From NCBI RefSeq assembly GCF_000355805.1, contig NZ_CM001837.1, positions 2,717,868-2,781,867 on the forward strand: a stretch of DNA of 64,000 nucleotides. The letters run 5' to 3'. The stretch comes from Dokdonia sp. PRO95 (GTDB lineage Bacteria; Bacteroidota; Bacteroidia; Flavobacteriales; Flavobacteriaceae). Under the pieces are notes generated by a model. That model searched no databases. It saw only the letters and a program-made list of their open reading frames with translations, and was not told where the DNA came from. A program made the position numbers and the translations under genes. Below are positions 42,751-52,693 of this stretch, in pieces (position 1 is the stretch's first letter; each line of letters starts with the position of its first letter).

Positions 42751-43515
42751 TTAAAACTTCTCAAAGGCACCTAATCCAAATAAAGCAAAATCATATTTAA
42801 CAGGATCATTTGGATCCATCTTTCGTAGTGCTTTGTCAAGCTCTAATAATGTTTTTGCATCGTTTTGCTTTCTCTTAAGCAGCTTAAGTTTTCTAGCTAC
42901 ATTGCTTGTATGTACATCGAGAGGACAAGAAAGTAAACTAGGGGAAATTGTTTTCCAGATCCCAAAATCTACTCCCGCATTTGCATCACGTACCATCCAT
43001 CTCAGGAACATATTGATACGTTTTGCAGCAGAGTTCTTGAGTGGGTCACTCACGTGTTTTTGTGTTCTTGGTAAATGTTCAACCTCAAAAAATAATTTTT
43101 TAAAATTAGAAATAGCAGGCTGTAGGCCTTCACTTGTGATGCCTTTCTTAAAAGCATTTTCTAGTCCGCCATGGTTGAGATAAATGTGCTGTAATGCCCT
43201 TATGAAAGTCTCTAAATCTCCGCTATTAAAGGTGCGGTGTACAAATCCATCAAAAAGGTGCGCTTGTTCCGAATCGTAGTTGATGATAAAATCATAAGGT
43301 GCATTCCCCATGATATCCATCATTTTTGTTGCATTAGATATAATACTCTTACGATTTCCCCAAGCAATGGTTGCTGTTAAAAAAGCGGCAATCTCTATAT
43401 CTTTTTTTAGTTCAAATCGATGAGGGATTTGAATAGGATCATGTGGAATAAAATCGCCATTCTCATATTGAATCGCTTTTTCATCCAAGAAGATTTTAAG
43501 ATCCTTTTTATTCAT
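42751..43515 (-). CDS. TIGR02757 family protein
   Basis: A 254-residue protein of the TIGR02757 family, common in Bacteroidota and of unknown function. Conserved parts visible are AFLTATIAWGNRKSIISNA, RINMFLRWMVRDANAGVDFG and PLDVHTSNVARKLKLLKR, with the 'PLDxHxxxvaR' arrangement reminiscent of helix-hairpin-helix DNA glycosylases. A DNA repair role is only inferred. It is monocistronic as far as can be seen. Confidence 0.85.
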   Translation of the reverse strand: MNKKDLKIFLDEKAIQYENGDFIPHDPIQIPHRFELKKDIEIAAFLTATIAWGNRKSIISNATKMMDIMGNAPYDFIINYDSEQAHLFDGFVHRTFNSGDLETFIRALQHIYLNHGGLENAFKKGITSEGLQPAISNFKKLFFEVEHLPRTQKHVSDPLKNSAAKRINMFLRWMVRDANAGVDFGIWKTISPSLLSCPLDVHTSNVARKLKLLKRKQNDAKTLLELDKALRKMDPNDPVKYDFALFGLGAFEKF

Positions 43516-43550
43516 GCAATACTTTGTTTTATGTAGTAGGGGTGTGGTGC

Positions 43551-43564
43551 GCTTTCGCGAAAGC
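43551..43564. repeat. Iterated palindrome, exact copy (intergenic)
   Basis: GCTTTCGCGAAAGC just 9 bp after the ABC ATPase stop region and 36 bp before the TIGR02757 start. Confidence 0.9.
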
Positions 43565-43573
43565 GTACCTAAA

Positions 43574-44239
43574 TTAACTGTTTACAAACTCGCCGTCTTT
43601 CATAACAAGTTTGCGGTCTGCCATGTCTGCTAGCTCTTCATTGTGGGTCACAATAATAAGCGTTTGATTAAATTCATCTCGCAGCCTGAAAAACAGTTTA
43701 TGAAGATGATCTGCACTTTCTGTATCTAGATTACCAGAAGGCTCATCTGCTAGTATGAGCGCAGGATTATTAATAAGTGCTCTCGCTACTGCGACACGCT
43801 GTTGCTCACCTCCTGAAAGTTCGTTAGGTTTATGGTTATAGCGATGGGATAGGCCTAAAAAGTCAAGAAGCTCTTTTGCTCGAGCCTCTGTAGGTGCTTT
43901 ATCTTTTTTGGCGATAAATGCAGGAATGCACACATTTTCCATAGCTGTAAACTCTGGAAGAAGTTGGTGAAACTGAAATATAAAGCCAATATGCTCATTA
44001 CGAAAGGCACTTAGCAGTTTAGATTTGAGTCCGGTTAGTGATTTTCCGTTTATGGTAAGTTGCGTTTGGGCATTATGATCAGGCATATCTAGTGTGCCTA
44101 GAATTTGTAATAGTGTAGTTTTACCAGCACCACTTTGCCCTACAATAGAAACTACTTCTCCTTTTTTTACTTCTAAAGCAACGTCTTTAAGGACTTGTAA
44201 GTTTCCAAAAGTTTTTGATATGTGTTCTGCCTTTACCAT
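43574..44239 (-). CDS. LolD-like ABC transporter ATPase
   Basis: A 221-residue ATPase with Walker [10 protein letters not shown] (about 34-42), signature [15 protein letters not shown], Walker [11 protein letters not shown] and the H-loop IVTHNEE. Among ABC ATPases it is closest to the LolD/MacB/FtsE group that drives release of lipoproteins or other membrane substrates. The permease is not adjacent, which is common for LolD in Bacteroidota. Confidence 0.9.
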   Translation of the reverse strand: MVKAEHISKTFGNLQVLKDVALEVKKGEVVSIVGQSGAGKTTLLQILGTLDMPDHNAQTQLTINGKSLTGLKSKLLSAFRNEHIGFIFQFHQLLPEFTAMENVCIPAFIAKKDKAPTEARAKELLDFLGLSHRYNHKPNELSGGEQQRVAVARALINNPALILADEPSGNLDTESADHLHKLFFRLRDEFNQTLIIVTHNEELADMADRKLVMKDGEFVNS

Positions 44240-44290
44240 AATACATTATTAACTGTGAAAGTACTATAATGCCTGCTTTTTACCAACGTA

Positions 44291-46756
44291 CTAAGCGGTC
44301 TTTTTAAAGATGCCTTTTACATTATTGTAGTCTATAAAATAGGTAACTCTAAGGGATAGTGTGTGGTTGAGAGGCTCATTAAACAAGTTGCCTAGGCTCT
44401 CGCCATAACCTAAGGTGGATTGCTCGTCAAAGTTAGAAATCTGATGGCGGTAGAGTAGGGATGCTTCGCTTCCTGGAGCAAAACGCCAGCGATAACTCAC
44501 ATCTAGGTTCCAGATATTAAAGTTTGCATTAGGGTCACGCTGTACTGTTGTGTCATAATTATCTATTTGAGTTCTTGAGCCGTCATTGTTAAGAATGTAA
44601 TAGATATTACTGCTGTGATCTGATACTGCCCAAAAGTTACGTAGGCTTAGATTGAGTGCCTTGTACGGGTCAAAATTGAAATTTACGTTAACTCTGTTTT
44701 CTAGAGAGACTACATCTCTTAGGCCTAAAAACACCTCTGTATCTGTGTTATCAACCCAACCAAAGTTGTCTTTTCGGCTAGAGTAATTTGATGATAAAAT
44801 AACTAGCAATTTATCTGAAAATCTATAGCGAGGAGAGAAATTAATACTGTGATTAAATTGTTCTTGATTTCCAAACCAAGAGCGCACAGAACCTCTTAAA
44901 TCAAAAGCAAATTTCTTTCTAAAATCTGTTGAGATAAAGGCGCTACTACCTAAGTTAGACTCAAATGTTACAAATCTTCCTTCTACTCTGGGCTCAAAAT
45001 AATCCTGATCCTTACCGTTAAGACTCATGTCAAGCCCAAATGCGAGGCGTTCTGTTGTTGAGAAAAAAGAATCAAAACGTATACTGTTTCTTGTTTTTAT
45101 ACTAGGTTCATATAAACGTCTATGTCGTACAGTTACATTAAAACGATACCTGTTGAATTTGCCTTTGGGTTGTATTAACTCATATGAACCACCTACTGCA
45201 AAGTTGTTGAAATTATTTCTAAAGTTTAAACCGAGATCATTAATATTGAGCTTAGTGTCTGCAAAGTCATGCCCGAAGCGGTAACGCCAGTTTCCTTGAA
45301 TTTTTCTAAAGTCAAATTCTGATAAAAATCCGCTAGTAGTCTCTCCAGCTTCTCTGACATTACTAAAAATAGCACGTCCAGAGGCTCTAAAGTTATTTCC
45401 TTTATCTGCTATATCAAATACACCACCAGTAACATTTGCATTTCTAAATTTACTGCCGCTTCTTGTTACATTCGTATTGATAAGCGATACAGAAGAGTTT
45501 TGATTAAACTGTTGGTCTAGTACAAATACATTGTAGTTTGTAAGAGGTTCTATCACTTCTTCTCGTCTGCTTTTTTCAATGACTTCAAAACCATTAACTT
45601 CTATAGTTGTCGTATTTTCAATAGTAGCAAAGGTTTTTTGTCCTACAGAATTTAAAAATCCTATACCTAAGCCTCCTTTTGTACGTCCAGATATTTTTAC
45701 AGAATTTGCAAGCTTTACGGTAGAAGGTGAAGTTATTACTTCTTCAGTATCTAATAGCTCAAGACTTCCAGATGGAGTACCACCTATTCGTCTTGAGAAG
45801 AAAATTCTACCTTTATTAAATAAATCTATTCCTTCTGTAAAGAATGCTCTATTCTCACCAAATGTTTGCTCAAAAGGCCCCAAGTTAAGCTCTACGTTAT
45901 CAAAAGCTACCTGACCAAAGTCAGGAATTAGCTGGGCATCAAGTGTAAAACTATCTGTAAGACCGTATTTTATGTCTAGACCTCCCGCAAAGTTGGTTTC
46001 ACTATTTCCATCAAAGAAATTAGTGGAGGTTTGTGCAAAAGGAAAAAAAGTAAGCCTTACCGGAGGATTTATGTCGCGCACACCTGTTACGGTGCCATTG
46101 TATTGGGTATCTCTACCAACACCACGTTCAATAAAATTCCACGTATGTGTTTCATTCTTTTTTACCAGTCTTCTATAAAAGTTTACGCTCCAGTCTTGAA
46201 CAGCTACTTCTGGAAAACGCAATGCGTTATAAGGAATGCGGTACTCGGCGTACCAGCCTTTATCATCTCTTGAAACTTTACATTCAAACACTACGTTAAA
46301 TCCAAAATCTCGGTTATTCTGTGTAATACGTTGATCACCTATTGTTCCAGCGCTAGTTACATAAAAACGTGTTTCATTGATACCATCGTTATAAGTGTTT
46401 AGTGCGACTACAAAGTGATCTGCTTGTGAAAAAACCTGATCGCGCTGACTGAATTGACTAGGGATATTTTCTGGGTCTGGATCAAACAAGTAGGCTGCTA
46501 TGTATACGGCCTTATCATCATATGCCATTTTAATTTCTGTGCGCTGGTTTTCTTCAATTGTTCCAACGTTACCAGGTTCAAACATGTGAAAATCATCGTA
46601 GGTAGCAAGGGATTTCCATACAGCATCATCAAGTACACCGTCTATTTTAGGTGGCGTAGTGATACGCTCTGCATTAAGCGTTTTAGTTTGCTGAGCTTGA
46701 AGTAAATGGGGTAATAGTAAAAACAGGGAGAATATCCCAAATAGAAAAATGCGCAT
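44291..46756 (-). CDS. DUF5916 outer-membrane protein with CBM9-like domain
   Basis: An 821-residue exported protein: signal peptide (1-21, ending LLQAQ), a CBM9-like domain (about 25-230: ITTPPKIDGVLDDAVWKSLA, YDDKAVYIAAYLFDPD) and a long beta-rich DUF5916 region (about 230-821) with alternating aromatic strands that suggests an outer-membrane barrel. The end LRVTYFIDYNNVKGIFKKTA is conserved. A role in binding or uptake is inferred. Its 5' gap shares a promoter region with the divergent folE. Confidence 0.85.
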   Translation of the reverse strand: MRIFLFGIFSLFLLLPHLLQAQQTKTLNAERITTPPKIDGVLDDAVWKSLATYDDFHMFEPGNVGTIEENQRTEIKMAYDDKAVYIAAYLFDPDPENIPSQFSQRDQVFSQADHFVVALNTYNDGINETRFYVTSAGTIGDQRITQNNRDFGFNVVFECKVSRDDKGWYAEYRIPYNALRFPEVAVQDWSVNFYRRLVKKNETHTWNFIERGVGRDTQYNGTVTGVRDINPPVRLTFFPFAQTSTNFFDGNSETNFAGGLDIKYGLTDSFTLDAQLIPDFGQVAFDNVELNLGPFEQTFGENRAFFTEGIDLFNKGRIFFSRRIGGTPSGSLELLDTEEVITSPSTVKLANSVKISGRTKGGLGIGFLNSVGQKTFATIENTTTIEVNGFEVIEKSRREEVIEPLTNYNVFVLDQQFNQNSSVSLINTNVTRSGSKFRNANVTGGVFDIADKGNNFRASGRAIFSNVREAGETTSGFLSEFDFRKIQGNWRYRFGHDFADTKLNINDLGLNFRNNFNNFAVGGSYELIQPKGKFNRYRFNVTVRHRRLYEPSIKTRNSIRFDSFFSTTERLAFGLDMSLNGKDQDYFEPRVEGRFVTFESNLGSSAFISTDFRKKFAFDLRGSVRSWFGNQEQFNHSINFSPRYRFSDKLLVILSSNYSSRKDNFGWVDNTDTEVFLGLRDVVSLENRVNVNFNFDPYKALNLSLRNFWAVSDHSSNIYYILNNDGSRTQIDNYDTTVQRDPNANFNIWNLDVSYRWRFAPGSEASLLYRHQISNFDEQSTLGYGESLGNLFNEPLNHTLSLRVTYFIDYNNVKGIFKKTA

Positions 46757-46853
46757 AGCATGTGTTTGATTGGCTTGACAAATCTAACCGTGACATTCTA
46801 AGAAAACTCTAAATAAAAAGTTAAATAGAGAAATAATAATGTTTAATAAATAG

Positions 46854-46861
46854 TATCTTTG
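46854..46861 (+). promoter_or_regulatory. TATCTTTG -7 box of folE
   Basis: TATCTTTG lies 25 nt before the folE ATG; no TTG at the expected -33 distance. Confidence 0.55.
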
Positions 46862-46886
46862 ATTAAACAAAAATAAAATATCTCCT

Positions 46887-47483
46887 ATGCCTTATAGAAG
46901 TTTTGAAGAATACAATATTGAAGTTACTGACGAAATAAAAGATAATTTTACGTCAATCATTAAAAACTTAGGAGAAGATACCGACAGAGAAGGAATCGTT
47001 AAGACACCGGAAAGAGCAGCAAAAGCTATGCAGTTCCTTACTTCTGGATATGAAATGGATCCTAGTGCTATCTTGAAAGGTGCTATGTTTAAAGAGGATT
47101 ATGATGACATGGTTATCGTAAAGAATATAGAATTGTATTCATTATGTGAGCATCATATGTTGCCTTTCTTTGGAAAAGCTCATATCGCTTACATCCCTAA
47201 TGGACACATTGTAGGTCTCAGTAAATTGCCTCGTATAGTAGATGTTTTTTCAAGAAGACTGCAGGTACAAGAAAGACTTACACATGATATTCTAGAGTGC
47301 ATTAACTCAACCTTAAATCCCAAAGGTGTTGCTGTGGTAATTGAGGCATCTCATATGTGTATGATGATGAGAGGTGTGCAAAAGCAAAACTCAACAACAA
47401 CGACGTCTGGTTTTAGAGGGCAATTTGAAAAGCAAGAAACGCGTAATGAATTTCTTAAATTAATTTCATCTAGTTTAGATTAA
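46887..47483 (+). CDS. folE: GTP cyclohydrolase I
   Basis: GTP cyclohydrolase I, 198 residues, makes 7,8-dihydroneopterin triphosphate from GTP for folate synthesis. Zinc ligands are C87 and H90 in [13 protein letters not shown] and C158 in [13 protein letters not shown]. The segments [20 protein letters not shown] and TTTTSGFRG complete the active site. The length is typical. A small membrane-protein gene follows 51 nt downstream. Confidence 0.96.
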   Translation: MPYRSFEEYNIEVTDEIKDNFTSIIKNLGEDTDREGIVKTPERAAKAMQFLTSGYEMDPSAILKGAMFKEDYDDMVIVKNIELYSLCEHHMLPFFGKAHIAYIPNGHIVGLSKLPRIVDVFSRRLQVQERLTHDILECINSTLNPKGVAVVIEASHMCMMMRGVQKQNSTTTTSGFRGQFEKQETRNEFLKLISSSLD

Positions 47484-47534
47484 TAATTTTGGAATGTTAT
47501 TTGATTAACTAAAAGTATTACTTTTAATACACTT

Positions 47535-47846
47535 ATGGATAATCAAACTAACAAATACAAATTATTAATCTTCGGTCTAATTATAGACGTTTTAGGCATT
47601 GTAACCTCAAGTTGGGTATTACCAGTTTTAGGAGACATGTCTGATGTGGTCTGGGCACCACTATCTGCTTATCTTATGACACGTATGTACAAGGGCACGG
47701 CAGGAAAAGTAGGGGGTGTTATTACGTTTATAGAAGAGGTGGTGCCTGGGCTAGACATTATACCTTCATTTACGTTAATGTGGCTGTATACTTTCATATT
47801 TAAAGACTCGGCAATTGGAAAAACCATCGAAAAGAAATTAGACTAG
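47535..47846 (+). CDS. Small membrane protein of unknown function (103 residues)
   Basis: A 103-residue protein with two to three membrane helices (about 10-32, LLIFGLIIDVLGIVTSSWVL, and 58-88). The central segment TRMYKGTAGKVGGVITFIEE with EEVVPGLDIIPSFTLMWLYT is conserved in relatives I recall, but no function is known. It has its own terminator 37 nt later. Confidence 0.75.
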   Translation: MDNQTNKYKLLIFGLIIDVLGIVTSSWVLPVLGDMSDVVWAPLSAYLMTRMYKGTAGKVGGVITFIEEVVPGLDIIPSFTLMWLYTFIFKDSAIGKTIEKKLD

Positions 47847-47882
47847 TCCAATTTTAATTTTACACATAAAATTAGATTACAT

Positions 47883-47912
47883 AAAAAAGCCACTCGATTG
47901 AGTGGCTTTTTT
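47883..47912 (+). terminator. Terminator
   Basis: AAAAAAGCCACTC and GAGTGGCTTTTTT pair around GATT; the gene downstream on the other strand is convergent, so it may serve both. Confidence 0.9.
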
Positions 47913-47940
47913 ATATGAAATTTACTAGAAGTCTTAATAT

Positions 47941-48324
47941 CTAGTACTCTCTTAATGCTTTTACGTATTCACGTAATTCATCTTCATTAGTTTTTTTATC
48001 TACATCTCTAATTAGGCAAAAGAAGTAGTGTAAGCTTTCTTCAGGAGTGCTTTCGGCAGGATCTGCAGCTGCAATAATCTCCTCGTTTTCATCTTCAATG
48101 TCATCATCTGCAGGAATAGGTATTGCAAAAGTTCCTGTTTCCTCTATATGTTCAGCAGCAAGGCGTGTAGCTTTGGCTAATAATGGTAGCTGCTCAGTAA
48201 TAGTATGAGGGCGAAGTGCTTTAAGGTCTTCAACCACTGTATTTGTTATAATTCCGTTTTGAGCAACATCTCCTATGAGTTTTTTGATCAAGTTTACGGC
48301 TTTACTATCTTGAAGTGTATTCAT
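47941..48324 (-). CDS. Acidic hypothetical protein (127 residues)
   Basis: A 127-residue acidic protein. The N-terminal half is helical (SKAVNLIKKLIGDVAQNG, LPLLAKATRLAAEHIEET), then a very acidic linker (about 75-92, DDDIEDENEEIIAAADP) and a helical tail with ESLHYFFCLIRDVD. I know no function. No neighbour is on the same strand. Confidence 0.65.
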   Translation of the reverse strand: MNTLQDSKAVNLIKKLIGDVAQNGIITNTVVEDLKALRPHTITEQLPLLAKATRLAAEHIEETGTFAIPIPADDDIEDENEEIIAAADPAESTPEESLHYFFCLIRDVDKKTNEDELREYVKALREY

Positions 48325-48434
48325 TGTAAAATGATGATTTATATATGAAGTTGGTATTGTTGCAAAAATAGGTTTTTGATTCGCTTTTTACGACTATTTT
48401 TTATTATAAATTCGCAATAACTTATCAATTAGCA

Positions 48435-48944
48435 ATGAGTAAACGGGCATTAAAAAAGCAAATTTCCACACTGAGTAATGTAGAGCTTCAAGAGCAAATT
48501 ATGGAGCTTTACGAGCGTATACCTGAGGTGAAGACCTATTATGACTTTGTTTTTAACCCCAAAGAAGATAAACTCGTAGACGAGGCAAAAATTAAAATAA
48601 GTAACGAGTATTTCCCTACCCGACGTAAACGCCCTAGAAAAAGACGTTCTATTGCTCAGAAGTATATTAAACACTTTAAAACACTGGGCATGAACCCGCT
48701 ATTACTTTCTGATGTGATGATTTTTAATATTGAAATCGCTCAGACGTTTGAACAGTCTAGTCCGGGACAACCAGAAGCATTTTATAAAAGTATGCTCAAC
48801 TCATTTAAGGAACTCATGCAGTATGCTACTTATCATCATTTATTAGAAGAACTAGGAGAGAGAATAGAGCGCATCGTTTCTCTAGCAGAAGAAAGTAAAT
48901 GGCCTAATGCCGATATGTTTGACGAGGCAGCAGACCCATCTTAA
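48435..48944 (+). CDS. DUF6155 family protein
   Basis: A 169-residue helical protein of the DUF6155 family, common in flavobacteria, function unknown. Typical parts are KRALKKQISTLSNVELQEQI, YFPTRRKRPRKRRSIAQKYI (strongly basic, possible nucleic acid contact) and SMLNSFKELMQYATYHHLLE. The family assignment is from memory. It is divergent from the acidic 127-residue gene. Confidence 0.8.
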   Translation: MSKRALKKQISTLSNVELQEQIMELYERIPEVKTYYDFVFNPKEDKLVDEAKIKISNEYFPTRRKRPRKRRSIAQKYIKHFKTLGMNPLLLSDVMIFNIEIAQTFEQSSPGQPEAFYKSMLNSFKELMQYATYHHLLEELGERIERIVSLAEESKWPNADMFDEAADPS

Positions 48945-49016
48945 AGCATACTCTTTTACCTATTTTAATTAAATATGACATAATTTTTAAAATTGTGTTA
49001 AGAATTCTTGCAGTAC

Positions 49017-49030
49017 GCTTTCGCGAAAGC
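49017..49030. repeat. Iterated palindrome, exact copy at the helicase promoter
   Basis: GCTTTCGCGAAAGC occupies the place where a -33 element would be for the -7 box at 49043. Confidence 0.9.
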
Positions 49031-49042
49031 ATAAAAATCCCT

Positions 49043-49050
49043 TAGTTTTG
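49043..49050 (+). promoter_or_regulatory. TAGTTTTG -7 box of the SF2 helicase gene
   Basis: TAGTTTTG matches TAnnTTTG and lies 34 nt before the TTG start. Confidence 0.5.
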
Positions 49051-49084
49051 CAAGATTCACTTTTAACCGAAGAAACCTACACTT

Positions 49085-50608
49085 TTGAGCGACGCTATTC
49101 AAGAAAAAGAAACTCCAGAAAAAGAATTATACGACTACCAACTCAAGGATCTTGAGGCTGTTTTTAGCGTAATGGATCGTACATCAGAAGATTATAACTT
49201 GTTATATCAACTACCTACTGGTGGTGGAAAAACGGTTATTTTCTCTGAGATAGTGCGTAATTATATAAAAAGAGCAAATAAAAAAGTAGTAATCCTCACG
49301 CACCGTATTGAGCTTTCTAACCAAACATCAAGAATGCTTAACGAGTTTATGGTCCCTAACATGATCATAAGCAGTGATGTAAAGACGCTAGATGATAGCG
49401 AGGACTACATGTGTTATGTGGCGATGGTAGAAACGCTTACAAACAGATTGCAAGAGGAACAGATGAACATGGAAGATGTGGGTCTTGTCATAATTGATGA
49501 GGCGCACTATAACTCTTTTAGAAAACTTTTTAGCTACTTTGAAAAGGCTTTTATTTTAGGGGTAACCGCAACTCCACTAAGTTCTAATATTAAGTTGCCT
49601 ATGAAAGACAACTATAGCGAACTGTTAATAGGGGAGAGTATACCTGCTTTGATAAAGAGAGGCTTTTTATCTAAAGCAAAAACTATAAGCTATAACGTAG
49701 GTTTGAGTTCGCTTAAACTTGGTATTAATGGTGATTATACAGTAAAGTCTTCAGACATACTGTACACAGATACCGCCATGCAGCAAAAGCTGTTAAGTGC
49801 CTATGAAGAGGAATCTAAAGGAAAGAAAACATTAATATTTAATAACGGGATTAATACCTCGCGCTATGTCTATGAGACTTTTAAAATGGCAGGGTATGAT
49901 ATACGTCACTTAGATAACACAAACAGCGCAAAGGAAAGAACAGAAATACTTGACTGGTTTAAAAATACGCCAGATGCAATTCTTACATCAGTAAGTATTC
50001 TTACTACTGGTTTTGATGAACCTACGGTAGATACTATTATCTTAAATAGAGCCACAAAATCACTTACGCTATATTTCCAGATGATAGGTCGTGGATCGCG
50101 TATTGCACCAGGTAAAACTACATTCAAGGTTCTTGATTTAGGAAATAATGCTGCACGTTTTGGACTTTGGGAAGCACCAATAGACTGGAAAGAGATTTTT
50201 GCATACCCAGATTTCTATCTTGAAAACCTAATTGCAGATGAGGAGATTGAGCGTAACTTTACTTACGTGATGCCTCCAGATTTACGTAAGGAATTTGCAA
50301 ATACTGAGAATGTTTATTTTGATATCAAGAAGGAATATAAGCGTGTAATCAAAGAAGGGCTCAAGGCAAAAACAGCCTTAGAAAATGCTATCGAGCAACA
50401 TGCAGAAATGGTGATTGAAAATAGTGAGGATGTTTTTGATGCGAGAATCCTTGCACGTAAGTTAAAAGATGATATCGCTTACCGTGTACGTTTATATTCA
50501 TACAGTATTATGAATAACACTAAAAACTATAGAGACTGGTTACAAGAGGATTACGAGCGTAAGTTAAAGCTTAGAGTTAATCAGATTTGTAGAGAGCGAG
50601 ATATGTAA
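49085..50608 (+). CDS. SF2 DEAH-box helicase with TTG start
   Basis: A 507-residue superfamily 2 helicase. Motif I LPTGGGKT (about 44-51), motif II IIDEAH, motif III TATP and the motif VI segment QMIGRGSRIAPGK are present, in the type I/III restriction-helicase-like layout (RecQ/SSL2-like, no methylase nearby). The last 110 residues are helical and unrecognised. The first in-frame start is TTG at 49085, followed by S-D-A-I-Q; the first ATG (residue 31) would cut the N-terminus before motif I. DNA or RNA repair is inferred only. Confidence 0.87.
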   Translation: MSDAIQEKETPEKELYDYQLKDLEAVFSVMDRTSEDYNLLYQLPTGGGKTVIFSEIVRNYIKRANKKVVILTHRIELSNQTSRMLNEFMVPNMIISSDVKTLDDSEDYMCYVAMVETLTNRLQEEQMNMEDVGLVIIDEAHYNSFRKLFSYFEKAFILGVTATPLSSNIKLPMKDNYSELLIGESIPALIKRGFLSKAKTISYNVGLSSLKLGINGDYTVKSSDILYTDTAMQQKLLSAYEEESKGKKTLIFNNGINTSRYVYETFKMAGYDIRHLDNTNSAKERTEILDWFKNTPDAILTSVSILTTGFDEPTVDTIILNRATKSLTLYFQMIGRGSRIAPGKTTFKVLDLGNNAARFGLWEAPIDWKEIFAYPDFYLENLIADEEIERNFTYVMPPDLRKEFANTENVYFDIKKEYKRVIKEGLKAKTALENAIEQHAEMVIENSEDVFDARILARKLKDDIAYRVRLYSYSIMNNTKNYRDWLQEDYERKLKLRVNQICRERDM

Positions 50609-50640
50609 TCTCTTGAAGAAATTATAACTATTTACCTATA

Positions 50641-50676
50641 AAAAGAGCCCAGAAGTTTAAACTTCTGGGCTCTTTT
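50641..50676. terminator. Perfect 36-nt palindromic terminator
   Basis: AAAAGAGCCCAGAAGTTT is followed directly by its exact complement, then ATTTTT. It lies between convergent genes and can end both. Confidence 0.92.
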
Positions 50677-50710
50677 ATTTTTGAGAATGATTAATTTCTA
50701 TAATTAGAAC

Positions 50711-52027
50711 TTAGCTTTTCTGCTCTGCGGCATATGCTTGTACTTCATCAAGAACACGTAGTAAATTACCACTCCACAGTTGTTCGATTTCTTGTTGTGT
50801 ATAACCACGGCGCACAAGCTCTATAGTTACATTCATAGTTTCTGATGCGTCACTCCATCCTTCAACGCCGCCGCCGCCATCAAAGTCTGATGAGATACCT
50901 ACGTGATCAATACCTATCTTTTCTACGAGGTAATCGATGTGATCTATAAAGTCTGTGACATCTACGGCAGGAGGAAGATCTGTGCGTTGTGCTAGTTTCT
51001 TCTTCTGTGCTGGAAGTAATACGTTTGTATAGGTCTCATAGTAAGCCTTTCTTTCAGCTTCAGGTAGTGCTCTCGCTTCTTTGCGATCGAGCCACGTTAC
51101 ACCTAGAGAATCTGCGATATTTTTTATTATTTGATTTGCTTCGGCTTGGTAGGCGTCATTTTTTTCTGTGTTTAAGTAGCTTTTAAATGCAACTGTTTGC
51201 ACAACACCACCGTTATCCTGCATCCATTGCAATTGCTCATCATCAAGATTACGGCTATGGTTACATAATGCCCTGGCAGAAGAGTGAGAAGCTATAATAG
51301 GAGTCTCACTTAGCTCAATCATCTGGCGCATGGCTTCCTTGCTAGGGTGTGATACATCTATCATCATGCCTACACGGTTCATCTCTGCAATAACTTCTTT
51401 TCCTAAGTCACTTAGTCCATTGTGCAGCCATACATCGTCGGCTTCACCGGTGTTACTATCACTTAGCTGACTGTGTCCATTATGGGCTAGAGACATGTAA
51501 CGACCTCCTAGGTTATAAAACTTCTCTACATTAGAAACATCTGTTCCTACTGGATATCCATTTTCTATACCTATCATGGCTACTTTTTTACCAGATTTCC
51601 AGATATCTCTTGCTTCTTGAGAAGTCGTAGCTAGTTGGATTTGCTCTGGAGCAATCTCTTCACATAGTTTATGAATGGCGTCAAACTTTGACATCGCATT
51701 CTCATAAGCGGCTTTATAACCTTCTTCGTTAAGTTCTCCTTGACCAGTATAGACTACAAACCACGGCACGTCTAGACCACCTTCTTTCATTTTAGGTAAG
51801 TTTACCTGTGATGCCAGATTTTGTGTATAGTTTACGGTGTCTGTAAAGTTATCTACGTTTATATCACAATGCGTGTCTAGCGTCATCACGTTGCTGTGTA
51901 TTTCTTTGGCTTTTGCTAGTACTTCGGCCTCCGTCATTTCTTTGGGTGGTGCTACTACTTTTTTCTTTGATTCTTGACAAGAAAACATCGCTAGTATACA
52001 AGCGGTAATGGTAAGGGATCTAATCAT
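50711..52027 (-). CDS. Membrane dipeptidase (M19) lipoprotein
   Basis: A 438-residue M19 zinc dipeptidase lipoprotein (acceptor C17 in MIRSLTITACILAMFSC). The zinc site is seen in TLDTHCDINVD, VSHPSKEAM, SHSSARALCNHSRNLDD and the late ISSDFDGGGG. Members cleave dipeptides, in some cases with D-amino acids or beta-lactams. It would act on the periplasmic side of a membrane and adds to the peptide-degrading capacity seen at 20-26 kb. Confidence 0.92.
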   Translation of the reverse strand: MIRSLTITACILAMFSCQESKKKVVAPPKEMTEAEVLAKAKEIHSNVMTLDTHCDINVDNFTDTVNYTQNLASQVNLPKMKEGGLDVPWFVVYTGQGELNEEGYKAAYENAMSKFDAIHKLCEEIAPEQIQLATTSQEARDIWKSGKKVAMIGIENGYPVGTDVSNVEKFYNLGGRYMSLAHNGHSQLSDSNTGEADDVWLHNGLSDLGKEVIAEMNRVGMMIDVSHPSKEAMRQMIELSETPIIASHSSARALCNHSRNLDDEQLQWMQDNGGVVQTVAFKSYLNTEKNDAYQAEANQIIKNIADSLGVTWLDRKEARALPEAERKAYYETYTNVLLPAQKKKLAQRTDLPPAVDVTDFIDHIDYLVEKIGIDHVGISSDFDGGGGVEGWSDASETMNVTIELVRRGYTQQEIEQLWSGNLLRVLDEVQAYAAEQKS

Positions 52028-52079
52028 TGGTTATTATGGTTTTTGAAGTTCCTAAGATACTGAAATTGAGTGTTCACAT

Positions 52080-52092
52080 TTTCGCGAAAGCG
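52080..52092. repeat. Iterated palindrome, half-degenerate copy
   Basis: TTTCGCGAAAGCG with intact core, in the gap between the CAP lipoprotein gene and the dipeptidase gene. Confidence 0.8.
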
Positions 52093-52100
52093 CAATTATA

Positions 52101-52589
52101 TCAAAAGTCTATAAAAAGCTGCGTGTCGTACCATATACCGTTTGCATCTTGTATGGACGCAATGCTGGTATGTGTGGCATCACTTTCTATAGCTGCTTTG
52201 TGCTTGGGGCTATTGAGCCATCCTCTTACAACTCCTTGTGCTGTTCGGTAACCTTTACCTACGTTTTCACTCACATACTTGGCGCCTTTATTCTTTAAGT
52301 AATCACTTCGCTTAAAGAAGTTATCGTGACTCATAAGCCGCTTGTCTACCATATAATTAGTATGATCACGGGCTTGGGCTTGAGATAGGGTAGTGGTTCT
52401 CAAGGTACTGATACCAAGAGAGTCTCGGTAGTCATTTACGAGCTGTAAGATGGCAGCTTCTCTAGCGCTATCACTAGGTCTGTTGCTTGTAGAAGTAATG
52501 GGTGGACTAGTGGTGGTGTTAGATTTCTTTTTCTTTTTACAACTGGCAGTAAGCACTACCAGAACAAGTAATACGTTTAAAATTCTCAT
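52101..52589 (-). CDS. CAP/SCP-domain lipoprotein
   Basis: A 162-residue lipoprotein (acceptor C17 in MRILNVLLVLVVLTASC, then a run of five lysines) with a CAP (SCP/PR1) domain from about 45: ILQLVNDYRDSLGISTLRTT, AQARDHTNYMVDKRLMSHDN, ENVGKG and GWLNSPKHKAAIES. Family hallmarks HDN and ENVG are intact. Bacterial CAP proteins are secreted and have unclear function. Confidence 0.9.
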   Translation of the reverse strand: MRILNVLLVLVVLTASCKKKKKSNTTTSPPITSTSNRPSDSAREAAILQLVNDYRDSLGISTLRTTTLSQAQARDHTNYMVDKRLMSHDNFFKRSDYLKNKGAKYVSENVGKGYRTAQGVVRGWLNSPKHKAAIESDATHTSIASIQDANGIWYDTQLFIDF

Positions 52590-52634
52590 ATTTAGACACT
52601 TATGGTTAATAGTAGCTAAGTTATAAAAAAAAGA

Positions 52635-52664
52635 AGACCCTAGCGCTTATAGCAACTAGGGTCT
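52635..52664 (-). terminator. Terminator of the basic secreted protein gene
   Basis: AGACCCTAG pairs with CTAGGGTCT around a 12-nt loop and the minus strand continues as a T run, 30 nt after the stop. Confidence 0.8.
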
Positions 52665-52693
52665 ACCAAACTAACCAACCAAAAATCTAATTC